Below are positions 57,554 through 64,000 of a stretch of 64,000 nucleotides of DNA, in pieces. The notes beneath the pieces were generated by a model. It was not told the DNA's origin. It saw only the letters and a list, made by a program, of their open reading frames with translations, and ran no database searches. The translations under genes were made by a program, and so were the position numbers. The stretch comes from an uncultured Flavobacteriales bacterium. Lineage in GTDB: Bacteria > Bacteroidota > Bacteroidia > Flavobacteriales_D > Parvicellaceae. Every line of letters begins with the position of its first letter. Within the stretch, counting starts at the first letter, position 1. The DNA is taken from contig CALSMU010000008.1 of the NCBI GenBank assembly GCA_943787535.1, positions 1-64,000 on the forward strand, written 5' to 3'.

Positions 57554-59626
57554 TTAATTCGTTTTTTCTTCAGGTTTAAATTCATTATTATCATTTGAAT
57601 CAACTCCTTCTGGTTTTCCTTCCTTACTATCTTCGCTTTTTTCTATTGGATTTACTTCTGGTGCTTTGGGTATTTTAACTTTAGATTCTGCTTGTACTTC
57701 TTCGGTTTTTTCTTTTTCTACCCAAGCCCTTTTCCCAAAGACAGCTTCCAAGTCGTCTTTAAAGATAACCTCTTTTTCTAATAGTTTATCTGCTAATAGA
57801 GTTAGTTTGTCCTTGTTCTTTTCCAAGAGTTTTATTGCTCTTTGATATTGCTCTTCAATCATGTTTTTTACTTCATCATCAATTAGCTTTGCAGTGTCAT
57901 CGCTATAAGGTTTAGAAAACCCATAACCATCACCTTGAGAATTATAATAGGAAACGTTTCCAACTTTTTCATTTAAGCCATAAATACTAACCATTGCTGT
58001 AGCTGTTTTGGTTACTTTTTCCAAATCGCTTAATGCTCCTGTGGAAATTTTTCCAAAAGTTACTAATTCCGCTGCTCTACCTCCTAAAGCAGCACACATT
58101 TCATCCAGTAGTTGCTCAGTAGTGGTAATTTGTCTCTCTTCTGGCAAATACCATGCAGCACCTAAACTTTTTCCTCTTGGAACTATAGTTACCTTCACAA
58201 GAGGGTTTGCATGTTCAACCATCCAACTAACTGTAGCATGTCCAGCTTCGTGTATTGCAATTGCTTTCTTTTCTTCTTTGGAAATGATTTTATTTTTCTT
58301 TTCTAATCCACCAATAATTCGATCAACTGCATCTAAAAAGTCTTGTTTTTCGACTTGTTTCTTATCAAATCTTGCAGCAATCAGAGCTGCCTCGTTACAA
58401 ATGTTTGCAATATCTGCTCCACTAAAACCTGGTGTTTGTTTCGCCAAAAAGTCAATGTCAAGATCTGTTACTTTTTTCAGCGGCTTTAAATGAACGTCGA
58501 ATATTGCTCTTCGCTCATTTAAATCTGGCATATCAACATAAATTTGCCTGTCAAAACGCCCAGCTCTCAATAATGCTTTATCCAAAACATCAGCTCTGTT
58601 TGTAGCCGCAAGAATAATTACACCATTGTTCGTTCCAAAACCGTCCATTTCAGTTAAAAGTTGATTCAATGTGTTTTCTCTCTCATCATTCGATCCCATA
58701 TTAGGGTTCTTTCCTCTAGCGCGACCAATTGCATCAATTTCATCAATAAAGATTATGCTTGGCGCTTTTTCCTTGGCTTGTTTGAATAAATCCCTAACTC
58801 TGGATGCTCCAACTCCAACAAACATTTCGACGAAATCTGATCCAGAAAGAGAGAAGAAAGGGACCTCAGCTTCTCCGGCAACAGCTTTTGCAAGTAATGT
58901 TTTTCCTGTTCCAGGAGGTCCTACTAGTAATGCGCCTTTTGGAATTTTTGCTCCTAAATCAGTATATTTTTTAGGTTTTTTTAGAAATTCCACAATCTCT
59001 TGCACCTCTTCTTTTGCTTCTTCCAATCCCGCTACATCTTTAAAGCTGACATTGGTGCTTTTTCCTTTTCCAAATACTTGAGCTTTCGATTTTCCAATGT
59101 TAAAGATTTGACTTCCGCCTCCTCCAGCGCCTCCTCCAACACGTTTCATGATAAACACCCATACTGCAATCATGATTACAATAAAGATTAACCAGCTAAA
59201 AAGTTCTCTTCCATAGTTTTCTTCAGTAGTTCCTTTGACCTCTATTCCATATTGATTTTCCCAAATTGTAATATCATCCTTTAATTTCTCATCATTTAAA
59301 ATAGTAAAAAAGTAATGTGGACCCCTGTTACTGCCGCCAAATAAACTCTTTTCATCAAGGGTTTTATGCGTGTCATTACTCAATGATTCTTGCTTTATGT
59401 AAATCCGCACAATTTCCTTGTTGACAATCTCAAGTTTTGCAACTTGATCTTTTTCCAGCATTTCAGTCCGAAATTTTTGAGGAGTTATTTCTCTTACTCC
59501 TCCATCCCAATTGAACAGGTTGATTGAAATAAGAATAACGGCTATAATAGCATAAATCCAGTAAAAGTTAAATGCTGGTTTTTTTCCTTTACTATTTGTA
59601 GTTTTTTTTGGTTGCTTATTCGCCAT
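57554..59626 (-). CDS. ftsH: ATP-dependent zinc metalloprotease FtsH
   Basis: A membrane AAA+ protease for quality control of membrane proteins and regulators. The 690-residue protein has TM1 ([18 protein letters not shown]), a periplasmic region, TM2 ([18 protein letters not shown]) and a glycine-rich linker. Then come Walker A GPPGTGKT, Walker [13 protein letters not shown], the second region of homology LLRAGRFDR, and the zinc motif HEAGH. The last 45 residues are an acidic, low-complexity tail. Confidence 0.97.
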   Translation of the reverse strand: MANKQPKKTTNSKGKKPAFNFYWIYAIIAVILISINLFNWDGGVREITPQKFRTEMLEKDQVAKLEIVNKEIVRIYIKQESLSNDTHKTLDEKSLFGGSNRGPHYFFTILNDEKLKDDITIWENQYGIEVKGTTEENYGRELFSWLIFIVIMIAVWVFIMKRVGGGAGGGGSQIFNIGKSKAQVFGKGKSTNVSFKDVAGLEEAKEEVQEIVEFLKKPKKYTDLGAKIPKGALLVGPPGTGKTLLAKAVAGEAEVPFFSLSGSDFVEMFVGVGASRVRDLFKQAKEKAPSIIFIDEIDAIGRARGKNPNMGSNDERENTLNQLLTEMDGFGTNNGVIILAATNRADVLDKALLRAGRFDRQIYVDMPDLNERRAIFDVHLKPLKKVTDLDIDFLAKQTPGFSGADIANICNEAALIAARFDKKQVEKQDFLDAVDRIIGGLEKKNKIISKEEKKAIAIHEAGHATVSWMVEHANPLVKVTIVPRGKSLGAAWYLPEERQITTTEQLLDEMCAALGGRAAELVTFGKISTGALSDLEKVTKTATAMVSIYGLNEKVGNVSYYNSQGDGYGFSKPYSDDTAKLIDDEVKNMIEEQYQRAIKLLEKNKDKLTLLADKLLEKEVIFKDDLEAVFGKRAWVEKEKTEEVQAESKVKIPKAPEVNPIEKSEDSKEGKPEGVDSNDNNEFKPEEKTN

Positions 59627-59684
59627 TTTAATGTTTTTTCAATGATATTGTTTCGTCTGATTATTTAGGACGAATCAAACCAAA

Positions 59685-60062
59685 TTATATTGTAATGTCT
59701 TCAATCTTTTCTATTTGAGCATCTCCCCAAAGACCTTCGATATTGTAAAATTCTCTAGCGTCACTGTAAAAGACATGGGCAACTACATCCACATAGTCCA
59801 ATAATATCCACTCCGCATTTGTTTTACCTTCTTGATGCCAAGGCTTCTGATTAATATCTGTTAGTGTGGTTTCAGCTATTGATTTTGATATTGCTTCAAC
59901 TTGTGTTGAAGAATTACCATGACAAATAACAAAAAAATCGGTTACTGCGCTCGGTATTTTACGTAAGTCAATACATACAATGTCGTGCGCATTTACCTCC
60001 TGCATTCCTTTTATAATCGCTTCTTTAAGCGCTTTAGAACTTATTTTTTTAGTTACTTTCAT
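59685..60062 (-). CDS. rsfS: Ribosome silencing factor RsfS
   Basis: Binds L14 and blocks subunit joining when nutrients are scarce. I start it at MKVTKKISSKALKEAI, nine codons inside the track ORF. The 125-residue protein shows DIVCIDLRKIPSAVTDFFVICHGNS and WILLDYVDVVAHVFYSDAREFYNIEGLW, both diagnostic. Precedes ftsH on the same strand; divergent from birA. Confidence 0.95.
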   Translation of the reverse strand: MKVTKKISSKALKEAIIKGMQEVNAHDIVCIDLRKIPSAVTDFFVICHGNSSTQVEAISKSIAETTLTDINQKPWHQEGKTNAEWILLDYVDVVAHVFYSDAREFYNIEGLWGDAQIEKIEDITI

Positions 60063-60086
60063 TAAGAAAATTAATTTTTTGTGCGG

Positions 60087-60094
60087 CAAAAGTA
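60087..60094 (-). promoter_or_regulatory. -7 box of rsfS
   Basis: TACTTTTG on the minus strand fits TAnnTTTG exactly, 24 bases before the rsfS ATG at 60062. Confidence 0.55.
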
Positions 60095-60148
60095 AATAAT
60101 TCTTGATTAGAAACCCTTATTTTCGACAATTATCAACACCTTTTAGAA

Positions 60149-60901
60149 TTGCCAGAAACATTGTACATAGGGAAAAATATCATTGAATTAGATGTAGTTG
60201 ATTCAACAAATAATTACGCTTCTAAATTAGTCGCAAATCAGGAGGCTTTGGATGGTACAGTTGTCGTGGCTCATTTTCAAGGAGAAGGAAAGGGGCAAAG
60301 AGGTAATGTGTGGAGTTCTGAACCGGGTAAAAACCTTACCTTTTCATTGGTGCTTAATCCAAAAAGAGTCGCACCAAGCGAAGCATTTGTAATTAGCAAA
60401 ATAGTTTCATTAGCAATATGTAAATATTTAGAATCGGTTATAGATGAGGATGTTTTTATAAAATGGCCCAATGATATTTATGTCGGTGAAAAGAAAATTT
60501 GCGGAATTTTAATTGAAAACCAATTTAAAGGTAACAATTTCGAATACGCAATAATTGGAATTGGATTAAATGTGAATCAAACTAATTTCCAAAATTTGCC
60601 TCGAGTGACAAGCTTATTCCTTGAATCGAAAAAAGAATTAGATTTAAAATCGGTGTTAAACGAACTTTTAAAAAGTATCGAAATATTTTATTTACGGTTT
60701 CAAAGGGAAGGTGTTTCTTCGATACATGAAGAATATCTTGCCAATCTATTGTTCGTTGATGAAATGCGCAGATACAAAACCTCGCAAGGAGATATTACAG
60801 GGAAAATTGTAAACGTACTTTCAAGCGGTCAATTAGAAATTAAAACAAAAGAGGGGCAGTTATTTAATTTCGACATCAAGGAATTAGAGTTTGTGTTTTA
60901 A
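60149..60901 (+). CDS. birA: Biotin--[acetyl-CoA-carboxylase] ligase
   Basis: Activates biotin and attaches it to the carboxyl-carrier protein. The 250-residue monofunctional form lacks the DNA-binding N-terminal domain of BirA repressors. Motifs: LDVVDSTNNYA, the biotin loop GEGKGQRGNVWSS, FIKWPNDIYVGEKKICGILIE and GIGLNVNQ. The start is TTG at 60149, the only start that keeps the N-terminal strand. Divergent from rsfS, as in relatives. Confidence 0.93.
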   Translation: MPETLYIGKNIIELDVVDSTNNYASKLVANQEALDGTVVVAHFQGEGKGQRGNVWSSEPGKNLTFSLVLNPKRVAPSEAFVISKIVSLAICKYLESVIDEDVFIKWPNDIYVGEKKICGILIENQFKGNNFEYAIIGIGLNVNQTNFQNLPRVTSLFLESKKELDLKSVLNELLKSIEIFYLRFQREGVSSIHEEYLANLLFVDEMRRYKTSQGDITGKIVNVLSSGQLEIKTKEGQLFNFDIKELEFVF

Positions 60902-61306
60902 ACTCCTTCTTTTACTTTAACCAACCTATCAGCCATATAGTCAAATAGGTTGTTTAGAGGTTTTTCAACCATCATTTTTAAGAATGGGTTGATGTCTGCT
61001 TCACATAATAGTTGTGCATCACAAGTAGCACCGGATTCTGTTAGGACAACGTTTAAGGAAAACGAAAATGGAGAATTTTCGCCACTTACCAAATGGATTT
61101 CATTGTGCGGTAACCCATTTTTGTAAACTAAGAGTTAGTTTATACGTCTTTTGAATTTTGAACGAACACTTTTTCTCGTCAGACTCCCAACTAGAAATTT
61201 TATCTTTTGGTAAAAGTAATTCGTAGTTATTTAAATCGGTTAGAAAAGTATAGCATTCTTCTGCACTACAAGCTACATTTACTTTTTTACTTTCTATTTT
61301 GGTCAT
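60898..61306 (-). pseudogene. SRPBCC/START-like protein split by a frameshift
   Basis: Two track ORFs form one gene. The first frame gives MTKIESKKVNVACSAEECYT through LTLSLQK and then hits TGA; the second, shifted by one base, gives NGLPHNEIHLVSGENSPF through MMVEKPLNNLFDYMADRL. Joined at the A5 run (T5 at 61118-61122) by dropping one A, they make a 135-residue polyketide-cyclase-like (SRPBCC) protein of the kind common in Flavobacteriales. It follows pyrE with a 17-base gap. Function of the family is unknown. Confidence 0.85.
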
Positions 61307-61323
61307 ACTATAAAGTTCTAAAT

Positions 61324-61968
61324 TTAATTCTGTTTCCAAGAAGATGGACTTGTTCTCCATTCTTTAAGAGATGAAATGTCTTTTTCATTGATGTAATTGG
61401 AAGCTGTAGCTTGTTTTAATAAGCAAGTATAGTCACTCAAAGTAGTTAATTTGCAGTTAGCCCCTTTAAAATTTTCCTGAGCAATGCCAAACCCATAAGT
61501 AAAGATAGCAGCCATTCCTTTAACCTTACATCCAATTTCTCTAATTGCTTCCAAAGCATCTAGGCTGCTTTTGCCAGAAGAAACTAAATCTTCAACGATT
61601 ACAACATTTTGACTAGAATCTAAAACCCCTTCAACTTTATTTTGAAGACCATGGCCTTTGGTGGACGACCGAACATATACAAAAGGAATCCCCATTTCTT
61701 CAGCTACCAATGCCCCAATTGCAATGCCTCCAGTAGCAACTCCTGCTATTACATCCGGCTTTCCATAAGTATCTAAAATCATCTCGACAAATTGCTGCCT
61801 TATGTAGGTTCTTATTTTTGGATAAGACAATATTTTTCTATTATCGCAATATATTGGTGAGTTCCATCCAGATGCCCACGTAAAAGGTTTGTTAGGCTGT
61901 AATTTAATCGCCTTGATTTGTAACAAAAATTCTGCTACTTTTAACCCGCATTCTTTATTATTAAACAT
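61324..61968 (-). CDS. pyrE: Orotate phosphoribosyltransferase
   Basis: Converts orotate and PRPP to OMP in pyrimidine synthesis. The 214-residue protein has the substrate region PFTWASGWNSPIYCDNR, GVATGGIAIGALVAEEMG and the PRPP motif VVIVEDLVSSGKSSLDAL. A -7 box ends directly before the ATG, predicting a leaderless mRNA. Its start is only eight bases from the divergent NUDIX start. Confidence 0.96.
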   Translation of the reverse strand: MFNNKECGLKVAEFLLQIKAIKLQPNKPFTWASGWNSPIYCDNRKILSYPKIRTYIRQQFVEMILDTYGKPDVIAGVATGGIAIGALVAEEMGIPFVYVRSSTKGHGLQNKVEGVLDSSQNVVIVEDLVSSGKSSLDALEAIREIGCKVKGMAAIFTYGFGIAQENFKGANCKLTTLSDYTCLLKQATASNYINEKDISSLKEWRTSPSSWKQN

Positions 61969-61973
61969 GACTG

Positions 61974-61981
61974 CAAATGTA
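61974..61981 (-). promoter_or_regulatory. -7 box of pyrE, overlapping the NUDIX start codon
   Basis: TACATTTG on the minus strand fits TAnnTTTG exactly and ends five bases before the pyrE ATG, so transcription would begin at or next to the ATG. The same bases contain the ATG of the divergent NUDIX gene. Confidence 0.6.
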
Positions 61982-62591
61982 TAAAGTTTTTATTAAGAAT
62001 AAGCCACTATTCTTCATCGAAAATGATGAAGATATTTCAATATTAGACGCTAAATTAGTTTATTCGATTAATAATGATGATGATAAAGAAATGTTATTGG
62101 ATAAGCATGCCTCTTCGGAGGACTCTATATACATACGAGGAAGCAGTTTTGATGTGCTGTGGAAATTATTTTTTGGTAAATATAAAACAGTTCAGGCTGC
62201 CGGTGGAGTGGTCATTAATAATAAAAATCAACTTCTTTTTATCTTTAGAAATGGTTTTTGGGATTTGCCAAAAGGAAAAGTGGAGGATGAGGAAGCAATT
62301 GAAGTTGCAGCTATCCGAGAAGTAGAGGAGGAATGTGGGATTAGAAAACCAACATTAATAAGCAAGCTATTAGTGACGTATCACACATATGATACTTACG
62401 GAGAAAATTGTATAAAGCCAACCCATTGGTATTTAATGAAATATGATGGTGATGAAGATTTATTGCCGCAAGAAGAAGAAGGTATAACAAACGTACAGTG
62501 GGTAAATCGAGAAGATATAGCGTCCAAGATGTTAAATACTTATGGCTCTATCATCGATGTGATAGAAGCTTTTAAGAATAATAAAGAGTAA
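61977..62591 (+). CDS. NUDIX hydrolase
   Basis: A 204-residue protein with an N-terminal domain of about 70 residues and a NUDIX domain. The NUDIX box spans residues 100-122 (GKVEDEEAIEVAAIREVEEE then CGI) and fits GX5EX7REUXEEXGU. Substrate unknown. Being divergent from pyrE may hint at a nucleotide-related role, but this is weak. Confidence 0.9.
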   Translation: MYKVFIKNKPLFFIENDEDISILDAKLVYSINNDDDKEMLLDKHASSEDSIYIRGSSFDVLWKLFFGKYKTVQAAGGVVINNKNQLLFIFRNGFWDLPKGKVEDEEAIEVAAIREVEEECGIRKPTLISKLLVTYHTYDTYGENCIKPTHWYLMKYDGDEDLLPQEEEGITNVQWVNREDIASKMLNTYGSIIDVIEAFKNNKE

Positions 62592-62614
62592 TTTTATAGA
62601 CCAATTTAGTAATA

Positions 62615-62968
62615 ATGTACATTAAAGTTATCAGTTGTCTTAAAGCTCCAAGTGGAGGTGTTGTTGCAGAATTGCAAATAGATCAAGAAGGTTTAAAGGC
62701 AAATAGCGTTTTATATTCTGCTAATTCAGGTAAAAGATGGAAAGTAGAGAGCAGGGTACTATACAGCTCTTTTAGAGAAGTTCAAAAGAGGTTTCCCTTT
62801 GAAAAAATACAAGTTATCCGGACCGAACTTTCAGATAAAAATAAAGAGAAATTGAAATTGGAAATGTGTGCAAAGGAAAATAAAAAAATATTCCAATATT
62901 ATATTAAAGCTGTTGGGCATAAACAAATCCCAGAGATTAATGAAAGTCTTATTTGCGCAGGGTATTAG
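62615..62968 (+). CDS. Protein of unknown function
   Basis: A 117-residue ORF without signal peptide or membrane segment. It starts 23 bases after the NUDIX gene on the same strand, so it is probably co-transcribed. The sequence APSGGVVAELQ, VLYSANSGKRWKVESRVLYS suggests an all-beta N-terminal part, followed by a lysine-rich helical end. I recognise no family. Confidence 0.65.
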   Translation: MYIKVISCLKAPSGGVVAELQIDQEGLKANSVLYSANSGKRWKVESRVLYSSFREVQKRFPFEKIQVIRTELSDKNKEKLKLEMCAKENKKIFQYYIKAVGHKQIPEINESLICAGY

Positions 62969-63156
62969 CTGTTTTTTTTTCTTTCCTGAATCATAAGCTG
63001 AATAATAGGTAGATGATAATTGTTTAAAGTCTATTTTTAGATTGTTTATTGTATAGAGTAATGAATTCATTTTCATATTCTGATTACTAAGACGCAGTCA
63101 TAATCTGTTTCCAAAAACATTTTTCAAAATACTGAATACTACCTTTTTGAAAATTT

Positions 63157-63164
63157 TACCTTTG
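63157..63164 (+). promoter_or_regulatory. -7 box of tyrS
   Basis: TACCTTTG fits TAnnTTTG exactly, 21 bases before the tyrS ATG at 63186. The 188 bases upstream of it contain no gene I can recognise. Confidence 0.6.
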
Positions 63165-63185
63165 TTGCATATTATCAAAAAGAGT

Positions 63186-64000
63186 ATGGGATTTATAGAA
63201 GAAATGAAATGGAGGGGTATGATTCATGATATGATGCCAGGAACTGACGAAGCGTTGAATAAAGAAATGACAGCAGCCTATATTGGTTTTGATCCAACAG
63301 CCGACTCGTTGCATATCGGTAGCTTGGTTCAAATTATGACATTGGTTCATTTCCAGCGTTCTGGTCACAAGCCTTTTGCTTTAGTTGGTGGTGCAACGGG
63401 TATGGTTGGAGATCCATCTGGAAAGTCACAAGAAAGGAATTTGCTAGATAGTAATACTTTGGACCATAACGTAGCTTGTGTCAAAAAGCAATTGGAGCAG
63501 TTTTTGGATTTTGATTGTGGAGATAATTCTGCAGAAATGGTGAATAATTATGATTGGTTTAAGGAGATGAATTTATTAGAATTTATCCGTGACATTGGTA
63601 AGCACATTACTGTCAATTATATGATGGCAAAAGACTCTGTTAAGTCTCGACTCGAGAGCGGGCTATCATTTACAGAGTTTTCATACCAGTTGGTTCAGGG
63701 GTATGATTTTTATTATTTGAACAAGAATAAAGGTTGTAAAGTTCAGTTAGGTGGTTCAGATCAGTGGGGTAACATTGTCACAGGAACCGAACTAATCCGA
63801 AGAAAAGGTGGTGGGGAAGCCTATGGCGTTACTACACCTTTGATTAAAAAGGCAGATGGTAGTAAATTTGGTAAAACAGAAGGAGGAAATGTTTGGTTAG
63901 ATAAAAATAGAACATCGCCTTATAAGTTTTACCAATATTGGATCAATTCAAGTGATGAAGATTCGGCTAAATATATTCGAATATTTACTTTGAAAACCAA
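63186..64000 (+). CDS. tyrS: Tyrosyl-tRNA synthetase, N-terminal part (runs off the window)
   Basis: Open from ATG 63186 to the window edge, so it has no stop and is missing from the track. The 271 visible residues include [20 protein letters not shown] with the HIGH-type signature, [46 protein letters not shown], and the KMSKS-type loop [14 protein letters not shown]. These define the class Ic synthetase TyrRS. The C-terminal S4 domain lies beyond the window. Confidence 0.96.
   Translation, partial: MGFIEEMKWRGMIHDMMPGTDEALNKEMTAAYIGFDPTADSLHIGSLVQIMTLVHFQRSGHKPFALVGGATGMVGDPSGKSQERNLLDSNTLDHNVACVKKQLEQFLDFDCGDNSAEMVNNYDWFKEMNLLEFIRDIGKHITVNYMMAKDSVKSRLESGLSFTEFSYQLVQGYDFYYLNKNKGCKVQLGGSDQWGNIVTGTELIRRKGGGEAYGVTTPLIKKADGSKFGKTEGGNVWLDKNRTSPYKFYQYWINSSDEDSAKYIRIFTLKT

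Overview
The window reads as a low-GC member of the Bacteroidota, most likely order Flavobacteriales. The evidence is the S10-spc-alpha ribosomal cluster running on into carA and eno, gliding and type IX secretion genes (gldB, gldC, a gldN homologue, a PorV/PorQ-like barrel, a type-B sorting domain), TAnnTTTG -7 promoter boxes, and start codons that mostly lack a Shine-Dalgarno sequence. The genus cannot be told from the sequence. No rRNA, tRNA, CRISPR array, prophage or insertion sequence was recognised.

Layout. 1-13339: the C-terminal tip of rplD, then a continuous operon rplW to rplQ including secY, map, infA, a short rpmJ missing from the ORF track, and rpoA, closed by a strong terminator. 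13397-15928: carA and eno, each followed by a hairpin terminator. 16077-28850: a secretion and motility neighbourhood. It holds a small secreted protein and a 2101-residue repeat-rich surface protein with a type-B C-terminal sorting domain, facing a minus-strand operon (FadL-like barrel, helix-hairpin-helix barrel, GldN homologue), then trmB, gldC and gldB. 28941-42217: housekeeping and envelope genes: an outer-membrane barrel, nadE, a ferredoxin and its reductase, a TPR/PD40 protein, an M16 peptidase, methyltransferases, a LolE-like permease, NamZ, and a pair of unrecognised genes. 42285-50107: a complete branched-chain amino-acid operon ilvE-ilvD-ilvB-ilvN-ilvC-ilvA. Its leader region holds a 20-codon peptide rich in Ile/Leu/Val, an alternative hairpin and a terminator, a textbook transcription attenuator. 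50056-53992: small cysteine-rich and GIY-YIG-like ORFs, a CAP protein, and an overlapping three-gene cassette (epimerase-CBS fusion, DAHP synthase-type aldolase, KdsC-type phosphatase). 54079-64000: a 3-hydroxyacyl-CoA dehydrogenase, cysteine-rich small proteins, psd-cdsA-ftsH-rsfS, birA, a frameshifted SRPBCC gene behind pyrE, a NUDIX gene and the 5' part of tyrS.

The observations that seem most worth following are: (1) the ilv attenuator, where leader peptide, antiterminator and terminator can all be drawn from the sequence; (2) the Rpe-CBS / DAHP-synthase / KdsC cassette, which imitates a Kdo pathway with a different enzyme at the head; (3) a GldN homologue in an operon with two outer-membrane barrels, converging on a giant type-B substrate; (4) two and perhaps three genes split by a single extra A in a short A-run, which may be real decay or homopolymer sequencing error; (5) very short or leaderless transcripts predicted for carA, pyrE and the ilv leader.
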